A stretch of 64,000 nt of DNA from Streptomyces sp. 1-11 (GTDB lineage Bacteria; Actinomycetota; Actinomycetes; Streptomycetales; Streptomycetaceae), in NCBI RefSeq assembly GCF_007176755.1, contig NZ_BJTV01000025.1, positions 1 to 64,000 on the forward strand, in the 5' to 3' direction. The notes beneath the pieces were generated by a model. The model searched no databases and had not been told where the DNA came from. It saw only the letters and a program-made list of their open reading frames with translations. Below, one piece after another: positions 34,953 through 42,632 of this stretch; within the stretch, counting starts at the first letter, position 1; every line of letters begins with the position of its first letter. Made by a program: the position numbers and the translations under genes.

Positions 34953-37604
34953 ATGGATCTTCGAGTGCCCGTGCCGCGGGGACTGCTGAAGGGGCCGCGC
35001 CGGCTGCTCGCCGCCGCGGCCGCCGTCGTGGTGCTCGCCGGCGCCGGGACGTGGTCGGCCGTGGCGTCCGACGGCCCGTCCGGGGTGCGCCGGACCGACC
35101 GGGTGATGACCATGGCCGACGGCACCCGCCTGGACACCTCGTACTTCACCGGCGCCTCGTCCGGCCGACGCCCCGCCGTCCTGCTCGCCCACGGCTTCGG
35201 CGGCAGCAAGGACGACGTGCGCCAGGAGGCCGAGGACCTCACCCGCGCCGGGTACACGGTGCTGACCTGGTCGGCCCGCGGCTTCGGCCGCTCCACCGGA
35301 AAAATCGGCCTGAACGACCCGGAGCACGAGGTCGCCGACGTCTCCCGGCTCATCGACTGGCTGGCCGAGCAGCCCCAGGTCCGCCTCGACGCCAAGGGCG
35401 ACCCCCGCGTGGGCGTGACCGGCGGCTCCTACGGCGGCGCCGTCTCCCTGCTCGCCGCCGGGCACGACCACCGCGTCGACGCCATCGCCCCGGCCGTCAC
35501 CTACTGGAACCTCGCCGACGCCCTGTTCCCGAACGGCGTCTTCAAGAAGCTGTGGGCCGGCGTCTTCTTCAACACCGGCGGCGGCTGCGCCAGGTTCGAG
35601 CCCGCCCTGTGCCGGATGTACGACCGGGTCGCCGAGTCCGGCACCCCGGACGCCGCCGCCCGCGAACTGCTCCGGGAGCGCTCCCCGGTCGCGGTCGCCG
35701 GCCGCATCAAGGTGCCCACCCTGCTGGTGCAGGGCCAGACCGACTCGCTGTTCACCCTGGCCCAGTCCGACGCCGCCGCGAAGGCCCTGCGCGCCGGCGG
35801 CGCCCCGGTGGCCGTCGACTGGATCGCGGGCGGACACGACGGCGGCGACATGGAGGACGGCCGGGTCCAGGGGCGGGTCACCGCCTGGTTCGACCACTAC
35901 CTCAAGGGCGACGATTCCGCGGCCACCGGCCCCGCCTTCCGCGTCACCCGCACCGGCGGCGTCGACTCCACCGACGGCGCCGCCCAGCTCCGCGGCGCGA
36001 GCGCCGACGCCTACCCGGGCCTGCGCGACCACCCGCGGGCCGTTCCTCTGAGCGGCCGCGAGCAGCGCGTGGCCAACCCGGCCGGCGCCAGCCCGCCCGG
36101 CGTCTCCGCGCTGCCCGGCCTCGGCGGCTCCGGCGGCCTCTCCCAGCTCTCCGCGCTCGGCGTCGGGGTCTCCCTGGACTTCCCCGGCCAGTACGCCCGG
36201 TTCGACTCGGCCCCGCTCACCCGCGACCTGCGGATCACCGGCTCGCCGACCGCCACGGTGCACGTCACCTCCACCACCGGCGACGCCGTCCTGTTCGGCA
36301 AGGTGTACGACGTCGGCCCCGACGGCGCCCGGCAGGTGCTGCCCGCCCAGCTCGTCACGCCGCTGCGGGTCACCGGCGCCAAGGCGGGCAAGGACGTCAC
36401 GGTCACCCTCCCGGCCATCGACCACGAGGTGCGCAAGGGCCACCGGCTCCGTCTGGTCCTCGCCTCCACCGACCTCGGCTACGCCTCACCGGCCGCCCCG
36501 GCCACGTACACCGTCTCGCTCGGGTCGGACCTGAGCGTGCCGACCGCGCCCGCCGTCACCACCGCGGCGGCCCCGCTGCCCTCCTGGGTGTGGTGGCTGC
36601 CGCTGGCCGGCGCCCTGGGCGCGCTCGCCCTGCTGGTCACCGGCCGCCGTCCCACCGCCGCCCCCGCCCCCGACCCGGCCCTCGCCGACGTCCCGCTGCA
36701 GATAACGGACCTGAGCAAGCGGTACGCCGGGTCCGCCGACCGGTACGCGGTGCGTGAGCTGTCCTTCCGGGTGGAGAAGGGCCAGGTCCTCGGTCTGCTC
36801 GGGCCCAACGGCGCGGGCAAGACCACCACCCTGCGCATGCTGATGGGCCTCATCGGGCCGGACGGCGGACAGATCCGCGTCTTCGGCCACGCCGTCCGCC
36901 CGGGCGCGCCGGTGCTGTCGAGAGTGGGCGCCTTCGTCGAGGGCGCGGGCTTCCTGCCCCACCTGTCCGGCCGGGAGAACCTGGAGCTCTACTGGCGGGC
37001 CACCGGCCGGCCGCCCGGGGACGCCCACCTCGACGAGGCTCTGGAGATCGCCGGCCTCGGTGACGCGCTCGCCCGTGCCGTGCGCACCTACTCCCAGGGC
37101 ATGCGCCAGCGCCTGGCCATCGCCCAGGCCATGCTCGGCCTGCCTGACCTGCTCATCCTGGACGAGCCCACCAACGGCCTCGACCCGCCGCAGATCCGCG
37201 AGATGCGCGAGGTGATGATCCGCTACGCGGCCGCCGGCCGCACCGTGATCGTCTCCAGCCACCTCCTCGCCGAGGTCGAGCAGTCCTGCACCCACCTGGT
37301 GGTGATGGACCGCGGCCGGCTGGTGCAGGCGGGCCCGGTGCGGGACATCGTCGGCTCCGGCGACACGCTGCTGGTCGGCACGGGCACGCCCGTGGAGGAA
37401 CCGGTCGTGGAGAAGGTCGCGGCCCTGCCCGGCGTGGCCTCCGCCGTCCGCACCGAGGACGGGCTGCTCATCCGCCTCGAACCCGGCGGCGCCGCCGAGG
37501 AGCTGGTCGTGGAACTGGTGCGCCTGGAGGTGCCCGTCGCCTCGGTCGGCCCCCACCGGCGCCTGGAAGACGCCTTCCTCACCCTGATCGGAGGTGCCCC
37601 GTGA
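34953..37604 (+). CDS. Secreted S15/CocE-type hydrolase fused to an ABC transporter ATPase
   Basis: An 883-residue fusion. Residues 14-40 are a signal-anchor. Residues 50-330 form an alpha/beta hydrolase with nucleophile Ser159 in GGSYGG, Asp in QGQTDSLF and His in GGHDGGD. Residues 410-530 look like the jelly-roll domain of X-Pro dipeptidyl peptidase/CocE proteins. A hydrophobic helix follows at about 545-565. Residues 575-883 are an ABC ATPase with Walker A GPNGAGKTT (617 on), signature YSQGMRQR and LLILDEPTNGLDPPQ. The predicted topology puts the hydrolase outside and the ATPase inside. The downstream permease overlaps by 4 bp, so the pair forms an exporter with a built-in ectoenzyme. Confidence 0.88.
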   Translation: MDLRVPVPRGLLKGPRRLLAAAAAVVVLAGAGTWSAVASDGPSGVRRTDRVMTMADGTRLDTSYFTGASSGRRPAVLLAHGFGGSKDDVRQEAEDLTRAGYTVLTWSARGFGRSTGKIGLNDPEHEVADVSRLIDWLAEQPQVRLDAKGDPRVGVTGGSYGGAVSLLAAGHDHRVDAIAPAVTYWNLADALFPNGVFKKLWAGVFFNTGGGCARFEPALCRMYDRVAESGTPDAAARELLRERSPVAVAGRIKVPTLLVQGQTDSLFTLAQSDAAAKALRAGGAPVAVDWIAGGHDGGDMEDGRVQGRVTAWFDHYLKGDDSAATGPAFRVTRTGGVDSTDGAAQLRGASADAYPGLRDHPRAVPLSGREQRVANPAGASPPGVSALPGLGGSGGLSQLSALGVGVSLDFPGQYARFDSAPLTRDLRITGSPTATVHVTSTTGDAVLFGKVYDVGPDGARQVLPAQLVTPLRVTGAKAGKDVTVTLPAIDHEVRKGHRLRLVLASTDLGYASPAAPATYTVSLGSDLSVPTAPAVTTAAAPLPSWVWWLPLAGALGALALLVTGRRPTAAPAPDPALADVPLQITDLSKRYAGSADRYAVRELSFRVEKGQVLGLLGPNGAGKTTTLRMLMGLIGPDGGQIRVFGHAVRPGAPVLSRVGAFVEGAGFLPHLSGRENLELYWRATGRPPGDAHLDEALEIAGLGDALARAVRTYSQGMRQRLAIAQAMLGLPDLLILDEPTNGLDPPQIREMREVMIRYAAAGRTVIVSSHLLAEVEQSCTHLVVMDRGRLVQAGPVRDIVGSGDTLLVGTGTPVEEPVVEKVAALPGVASAVRTEDGLLIRLEPGGAAEELVVELVRLEVPVASVGPHRRLEDAFLTLIGGAP

Positions 37605-38491
37605 GCACGCTCAGCGAACCCGTCAAGCCCGTCGATCCCGTAGAGCCCGTAGAGGCCGCTCCCGGTTACCGCGCGGCCCGTACGCTGCCGCTGCGCGTGG
37701 AGCTGGTCCGCCAGCTCAAGCGGCGCCGCACGCTCGTCATGGGCGGCGTCCTCGCGGTCCTGCCGTTCGTGCTGCTCGTCGCGTTCGCGATCGGGGGCGA
37801 GCCCTCGGGCCGCGACGGCCGGGTCACGCTGATGGACACGGCCACCGCGTCCGGCGCCAACTTCGCCGCCGTCAACCTGTTCGTCTCGGCGGGCTTCCTG
37901 CTGGTGATCCCGGTCGCCCTGTTCTGCGGGGACACGGTCGCCTCCGAGGCGAGCTGGTCCTCCCTGCGCTACCTGCTCGCCGCGCCCGTGCCGAGGACCC
38001 GGCTGCTGCTGTCCAAGCTCGGCGTGGGGCTCGGGCTGAGCCTCGCCGCGATGGTGCTGCTGCCGGTCGTCGCCCTCGCGGTCGGCACCGCCGCCTACGG
38101 CTGGGGCCCGCTGCAGATACCCACCGGCGGCGCGCTGGACGCGGGCACGGCCGCGCAGCGGCTGGTGGTGGTCGTGGCGTACGTCTTCGTGTCCCAGCTG
38201 GTAACGGCGGGACTCGCGTTCTGGCTCTCCACCAGGACGGACGCCCCGCTCGGCGCGGTCGGCGGCGCGGTCGGCCTGACGATCGTCGGCAACGTCCTGG
38301 ACGCGGTGACCGCCCTCGGCCACTGGCGCGACTTCCTGCCCGCGCACTGGCAGTTCGCCTGGGCCGACGTCGTGCAGCAGGACCCCGAGTGGTCCGGCAT
38401 GGTCCAGGGCGCCGCGGTCTCCGTGACGTACGCCGTGGTGCTGTTCGCCCTGGCCTTCCGGGGGTTCGCCCGCAAGGACATCGTCTCCTGA
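37601..38491 (+). CDS. ABC transporter permease (ABC-2 type)
   Basis: A 296-residue membrane protein with about six helices (LVMGGVLAVLPFVLLVAFAI, NLFVSAGFLLVIPVALFCGDTVASEASWSSLRYLLAAPVPRTRLL). The GDTVASEASWSSLRYLLAAP segment is typical of ABC-2 permeases, which export drugs, lipids or peptides. The first 25 residues carry repeated PVKPVDPVEPVE. Its GTG overlaps the stop of the hydrolase-ATPase fusion by 4 bp and it is surely that protein's partner. The substrate is unknown. Confidence 0.9.
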   Translation: MSTLSEPVKPVDPVEPVEAAPGYRAARTLPLRVELVRQLKRRRTLVMGGVLAVLPFVLLVAFAIGGEPSGRDGRVTLMDTATASGANFAAVNLFVSAGFLLVIPVALFCGDTVASEASWSSLRYLLAAPVPRTRLLLSKLGVGLGLSLAAMVLLPVVALAVGTAAYGWGPLQIPTGGALDAGTAAQRLVVVVAYVFVSQLVTAGLAFWLSTRTDAPLGAVGGAVGLTIVGNVLDAVTALGHWRDFLPAHWQFAWADVVQQDPEWSGMVQGAAVSVTYAVVLFALAFRGFARKDIVS

Positions 38492-38522
38492 ACCGGGCCG
38501 CGACCGGCTGCGGCGCCTCCCA

Positions 38523-38550
38523 TTGACGTTTCCTTACTTGCGAGTAAGTT
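38523..38550 (+). promoter_or_regulatory. Promoter with overlapping palindromic operator for the acyl-CoA ligase
   Basis: TTGACG at 38523-38528 and TAAGTT at 38545-38550, spacer 16, form a plausible promoter about 50 bp before the ligase ATG. The palindrome CTTACTTGCGAGTAAG (38533-38548, 6-bp arms) fills the spacer and overlaps the -10 box. Sites of the TTACT-N-AGTAA kind are typical of TetR-family regulators of fatty-acid genes, so repression relieved by acyl-CoA is likely. Confidence 0.7.
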
Positions 38551-38596
38551 GACCCGGCGGTAAGAACCTTCGCAGCAGCCGCGACCGGGAGCCGTC

Positions 38597-40558
38597 ATGG
38601 GCGTACGCAGGGATCTGAAGCGAGCACGGCAGCGCGCCGACCTGGCGGCGCGCGGGTCGGTGGAGATCGTCAGGGACCCCCAGGGCGCCGTGCGCGAGGT
38701 ACGGGCGGCGCCCCTGGCGGCACCGCTCAGCGGCGGCTCCATGGCCGACCTCCCGTTCACCCACGCGGCCGAAACCCCGGACGCGGTGCTCCTGCGCCGC
38801 CGCACCGCGGGAGCCTGGCGCCCGGTGACGGCGGCCGCCTTCGCCGCGGAGGTCACCGCCGTCGCCAAGGGGCTGATCGCCGCCGGTCTGGAACCCGGCG
38901 GCCGGGTCGCGGTGATGTCCCGCACCCGCTACGAGTGGACCGTCCTGGACTTCGCGATCTGGGCGGCCGGCGGCCAGTCCGTGCCCGTCTACCCGACCTC
39001 GGCCGCCGCGCAGGTGGAGTGGATCCTGCGGGACTCCGGCGCCCGGTACGTGATCACCGAGACCGCCGAGAACACCGCCACCGTCCTCACCGGCACCGCG
39101 AGCCACGCCCGCCGGCCACGCCTGTGGCAACTGGCCCCCTCCCCGGACGCCGGCGCGCCCGCCGCCTCGGCCGTGCCGGGCGACGCACTCACCGACCTCA
39201 CGGACCTCGGCCGCGGCCTCGGCGACGACGAGGTCGCCAAGCGGCGCGCCGCCCTCACCCCCGACACCATCGCCACCCTCTGCTACACCTCCGGCACCAC
39301 CGGCCGCCCCAAGGGCTGCGTCCTCACCCACGCCAACCTGCACGCCGAGGCCGCCAACACCGTCGAGCTGCTGCACCCGGTCTTCCAGGCGGTCACCGGG
39401 CAGCAGGCCTCCACCCTGCTGTTCCTGCCGCTCGCCCACATCCTCGGCCGCACCCTGCAGCTCGCCTGCCTCATGGCCCGCATCGGGACCGGCCACTTCC
39501 CGAGCGTCAAGCCCGACGAACTGCGGCCCGCGCTCAAGGAGTTCAGGCCCACCTTCCTGGTCGGGGTGCCGTACCTCTTCGAGAAGATCCACGACACCGG
39601 CCGGGCGACCGCCGAGAGGATCGGCCGCGGCGCCTCCTTCGACCGCGCCGAACGGATCGGGGTCCGCTTCGCCGAGGCGTACCTGAGCAAGTTCCTCGGC
39701 ACCGGCAAGGGCCCCGGGCCCGGCCTGTACGCCGCGTGGGCCCTGTACGACCTGCTGGTCTACCGGCGCGTCCGCAAGGAGCTCGGCGGCCGGATGCGCT
39801 ACGCCATCAGCGGCGGCTCCCCGCTGGACCGCGACCTCAACCTCTTCTTCAACGCGGCCGGCATCGTCGTCTACGAGGGTTACGGCCTGACCGAGACCAC
39901 CGCCGCCGCCACCATCGTGCCCCCGCTCGGTCCGCGCCCCGGCACGGTCGGCCTGCCCGTCCCCGGCGTGGCCGTGCGCATCGCCGACGACGGCGAGGTG
40001 CTGATCAAGGGCAAAGTGGTCTTCGGCGCGTACTGGAACGACCCGGCCGCCACAGACGCCGTCCTGGCCGGCGGGTGGTTCGCCACCGGCGACCTCGGCA
40101 GCCTCGACGAGGACGGCTACCTCACCATCACCGGCCGCAAGAAGGACATCCTGGTCACCTCCGGCGGCAAGAACGTCTCCCCGGCCGTTCTGGAGGACCG
40201 GCTGCGCAGCCGCTCACCGGTCGGCCAGTGCCTGGTCGTCGGCGACAACCGCCCCTTCGTCGCCGCGCTGATCACCCTGGACCCGGAGGCGGTCGCGCAC
40301 TGGCTGGCGGTGCGCGGACTGCCGCCGGACACCCCCATCGCCGAACTCGTGCGCGACGAGCGGCTGCGCGCCGAGGTGCAGAAGGCGGTGGACCATGCCA
40401 ACGCGGCCGTCTCCCGCGCCGAGTCGATCCGTGCCTTCGCCCTGGTCGAGGGCGAGTTCACCGAGGACAACGGGCTGCTCACCCCGTCGCTGAAGGTGAA
40501 GCGGCACGCGGTGACCGCCGCCTACGCGGACCGGATCGAGGAGCTGTACGGCGCCTGA
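38597..40558 (+). CDS. Long-chain fatty acid-CoA ligase (FadD15-like)
   Basis: A 653-residue adenylate-forming enzyme that activates long-chain fatty acids to acyl-CoA via acyl-AMP. Core motifs are YTSGTTGRPKGCVLTH, YEGYGLTETTAAA, ATGDLGSLDEDGYLTITGRKKDILVTSGGKNVSP with the C-terminal hinge, and SLKVKR near the end. The order and length fit FadD15-type ligases. The ATG at 38597 has a GGGAGCCGTC stretch upstream. It is followed by a perfect 16-bp hairpin and probably forms a single-gene unit. Confidence 0.92.
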   Translation: MGVRRDLKRARQRADLAARGSVEIVRDPQGAVREVRAAPLAAPLSGGSMADLPFTHAAETPDAVLLRRRTAGAWRPVTAAAFAAEVTAVAKGLIAAGLEPGGRVAVMSRTRYEWTVLDFAIWAAGGQSVPVYPTSAAAQVEWILRDSGARYVITETAENTATVLTGTASHARRPRLWQLAPSPDAGAPAASAVPGDALTDLTDLGRGLGDDEVAKRRAALTPDTIATLCYTSGTTGRPKGCVLTHANLHAEAANTVELLHPVFQAVTGQQASTLLFLPLAHILGRTLQLACLMARIGTGHFPSVKPDELRPALKEFRPTFLVGVPYLFEKIHDTGRATAERIGRGASFDRAERIGVRFAEAYLSKFLGTGKGPGPGLYAAWALYDLLVYRRVRKELGGRMRYAISGGSPLDRDLNLFFNAAGIVVYEGYGLTETTAAATIVPPLGPRPGTVGLPVPGVAVRIADDGEVLIKGKVVFGAYWNDPAATDAVLAGGWFATGDLGSLDEDGYLTITGRKKDILVTSGGKNVSPAVLEDRLRSRSPVGQCLVVGDNRPFVAALITLDPEAVAHWLAVRGLPPDTPIAELVRDERLRAEVQKAVDHANAAVSRAESIRAFALVEGEFTEDNGLLTPSLKVKRHAVTAAYADRIEELYGA

Positions 40559-40567
40559 GCACGCGAA

Positions 40568-40604
40568 GCGGCGGGCCACCGGTGAGGAACCGGTGGCCCG
40601 CCGC
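40568..40604 (+). terminator. Terminator hairpin of the acyl-CoA ligase gene
   Basis: A perfect 16-bp stem (40568-40583 and 40589-40604) with the 5-nt loop GAGGA begins 9 bp after the stop. There is no U-tract. Confidence 0.8.
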
Positions 40605-40832
40605 GTCCTGGACGGCGTCGAAAATGCTCCGGCGTCGGCCAAGGTGTCAATTCCATGGGGGCGTTCGAGTGAATTGCCGGGTGGTATGCGTTCCGTAGTT
40701 TCTTCCGCCGTCTATTCCTCGTTTTACAGCTGCCGGTCATGGTGCGAGCCATTCAAGCCGTGCTCGCTCGGCCCAAGCCGCTCGCTCGGCTGGGCCGTCA
40801 GAAGGGCATGACCGCAGAGAAGGGAAACTCCC

Positions 40833-41060
40833 ATGAAGAAGAGCGCTGCTGTTCTCGTCGGCGCGATCCTGGCTGTGGGCGGGGCGGCCCCTGCCTTCGC
40901 GGACTCCGGCGCGGAGGGCGTCGCCGCCAACTCGCCCGGCGTCCTCTCGGGCAACGTCGTCCAGGTTCCGGTGCACGTGCCGGTCAACGTCTGCGGTGAC
41001 TCCGTGAACGTCATCGGGGCGCTGAACCCGGCGCTCGGCGCCCGGTGCGAAAACGACTGA
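40833..41060 (+). CDS. chpD: Short chaplin (hydrophobic aerial-surface protein)
   Basis: A 75-residue secreted chaplin. A signal peptide (MKKSAAVLVGAILAVGGAAPAFA) precedes a single chaplin domain (SPGVLSGNVVQVPVHVPVNVCG...GALNPALGARC) with the two conserved Cys and the beta-prone N/V-rich stretches. Chaplins assemble into amyloid fibrils at the air-water interface and coat aerial hyphae and spores. It is the first gene of a pair with the repeat-rich chaplin-like protein, with a hairpin between them. The chpD label rests on remembered S. coelicolor gene order, so treat it as probable only. The 274-bp upstream gap has no BldN-like promoter that I can see. Confidence 0.9.
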   Translation: MKKSAAVLVGAILAVGGAAPAFADSGAEGVAANSPGVLSGNVVQVPVHVPVNVCGDSVNVIGALNPALGARCEND

Positions 41061-41099
41061 GAGCAGTAACCCGACGCATCAGCCGACCGGCTGTGTCGT

Positions 41100-41138
41100 G
41101 GCCGGCCCCGGACCTTCTTTCTCGTTCCGGGGCCGGCC
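41100..41138 (+). terminator. Hairpin between the short chaplin and the repeat protein
   Basis: A perfect 13-bp stem (41100-41112 and 41126-41138) with a 13-nt loop is followed by a T/C-rich run. It probably ends most short-chaplin transcripts, with some read-through into the next gene. It also argues against translation starting at the in-frame GTG at 41098. Confidence 0.7.
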
Positions 41139-41169
41139 TTCCCATTTCTACGAGCAGGAAGACACGACA

Positions 41170-42453
41170 TTGCGACAGACCCTCAGCAAGGGCATTCTCG
41201 TGGCCGCCGCCGCGACCGGCATGCTGTCCTTGTACGGCGGCCTGGCACTCGCCGACTCGGGCGCGCACGGCGCCGCCCGCCACTCGTCCGGGGTGGTGTC
41301 CGGCAACACCGTCCAGGCCCCGGCCGACGCCCCGGCCGACGTCTGCGGCGACTCCGCGAACGGAACGGCCGCGCTGAACCCGGCTTCCGGCGGCAGCTGC
41401 GCCGGCGGCCACGACTCCGGCACGGACGGCAAGGGCGCGGGCGCGTCCGGCACCGACCCGCGGGACGACTCCCACAGCGACGACGCGTCCCAGGCGCCGT
41501 CGCACAACAAGGGAAACGATTCCCCTCAGTCCGCGCAAGGTGAGGAGGACAAGGCCCCGAGCTCCCCGAAGGAGGCGGAGCACGCGTCCGAGCTCGCTCA
41601 CGGCAAGGAGGAGCCCACCGCGGCGCCTTCGTACGGGGACGACGAGCCCACCCAGAAGCCGTCGTACGGCGACGACGAGCCCACCCAGAAGCCGTCGTAC
41701 GGCGAGGACGAGCCCGGCAAGAAGCCGTCGTACGGTGACGAGGAGCCCGGCAAGATGTCCTCCTACGGGGACGACGAGCCCGGCAAGAAGCCGTCGTACG
41801 GCGAGGACGAGCCCGGCAAGAAGCCGTCGTACGGTGACGAGGAGCCCGGCAAGATGTCCTCCTACGGGGACGACGAGCCGAGCAAGAAGCCTTCGTACGG
41901 CGACGACGACCACTCGGCCCCGCCCTCCTACGGGGACGACGAGTCCGGCAAGAAGCCGTCGTACGGCGAGGACGAGCCCGGCAAGAAGCCTTCCTACGGG
42001 GACGACGAGCCCTCTCCGAAGCCCTCGTACGGCGACGACGGACCCAAGCCGCCGTCGTACGGGGACGACGAGCCGAGCAAGCAGCCCTCGTACGGGGACG
42101 ACGAGCCCAGCAAGGAGCCCTCGTACGGGCACGAGGAGCCCAGCAAGGAGCCCTCTTACGGGGACGACGAACCCTCTCCGAAGCCTTCCTACGGGGACGA
42201 CGAGCCCAGCAAGGAGCCGTCCTGCGGAGACGACGACCACTCGACACCGCCCCCCTACGGCGATGACGACGACACGCCCCCGTCCTGCGGCGACGAGGAG
42301 CACCCCCACCACCACCATCACGGGGGCAGACCCCACCTGCCGCACACCGGTGGCAACGCCGAAGCCATGATCGGGGCCTCGGCGGCGAGCGCCGTGCTGC
42401 TCGTGGCCGGGACCACCCTGTACCGACGGGGCCGCCGCGCCTCCCGTCACTGA
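41170..42453 (+). CDS. Sortase-anchored chaplin-like protein with 21 acidic tandem repeats
   Basis: A 427-residue predicted wall protein. A signal peptide (ILVAAAATGMLSLYGGLALA) is followed by one diverged chaplin domain (SSGVVSGNTVQAPADAPADVCG) in which the hydrophobic V/I positions are replaced by A, P and D while both Cys remain. Residues about 152-375 are 21 tandem 11-residue units of the type KPSYGDDEPSK. A His cluster (HPHHHHH) precedes the sorting signal LPHTG (390-394), a hydrophobic helix and an Arg-rich tail. The TTG start is chosen for its AGGAAG at 8 bases. It resembles long wall-anchored chaplins (ChpA-C type) but has one chaplin domain instead of two and a long stalk. Confidence 0.85.
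   Translation: MRQTLSKGILVAAAATGMLSLYGGLALADSGAHGAARHSSGVVSGNTVQAPADAPADVCGDSANGTAALNPASGGSCAGGHDSGTDGKGAGASGTDPRDDSHSDDASQAPSHNKGNDSPQSAQGEEDKAPSSPKEAEHASELAHGKEEPTAAPSYGDDEPTQKPSYGDDEPTQKPSYGEDEPGKKPSYGDEEPGKMSSYGDDEPGKKPSYGEDEPGKKPSYGDEEPGKMSSYGDDEPSKKPSYGDDDHSAPPSYGDDESGKKPSYGEDEPGKKPSYGDDEPSPKPSYGDDGPKPPSYGDDEPSKQPSYGDDEPSKEPSYGHEEPSKEPSYGDDEPSPKPSYGDDEPSKEPSCGDDDHSTPPPYGDDDDTPPSCGDEEHPHHHHHGGRPHLPHTGGNAEAMIGASAASAVLLVAGTTLYRRGRRASRH
41626..42310 (+). repeat. 33-bp coding minisatellite (21 units)
   Basis: Units of 30-33 bp encode xPSYGDDEPxx. Eighteen of the 21 retain SYG; two of the last three have Cys in place of Tyr. Units 3-5 and 6-8 are a nearly exact 99-bp duplication (about 41691-41789 and 41790-41888), which indicates recent expansion by slippage or recombination. 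Confidence 0.92.
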
Positions 42454-42457
42454 CGTG

Positions 42458-42499
42458 CCGGTGCGGGGTGCCGGCGCCCAGTGCCCGGCACCCCGCCGG
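42458..42499 (+). terminator. Terminator hairpin after the repeat protein
   Basis: Arms 42458-42474 and 42485-42499 pair over 15 bp with one bulged base around a 10-nt loop, just 5 bp past the stop. Confidence 0.75.
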
Positions 42500-42632
42500 T
42501 TCGGCCGTACGAGGGGCGGGGTCACCTGGAAGCCGTAACCGCGTTGGCGGAGCCCCGGTTCGTATGACTGGGTGTCAGTAACAGGAACCGCCGGGCGAGC
42601 AGGCGGTCGTGCGGGAGAGGGAGGATCCCGGC

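Noticed and set aside
40605..40832. BldN-type promoter for the first short chaplin
   Set aside because: No CGTTGA-like -10 with a CGTAAC-like -35 at 16 bp could be found. The closest match has only four of six bases in the -10 and none at the -35.
41626..42310. Possible CRISPR array
   Set aside because: The units are contiguous, in frame and without spacers, and no cas gene is near. It is a coding minisatellite.
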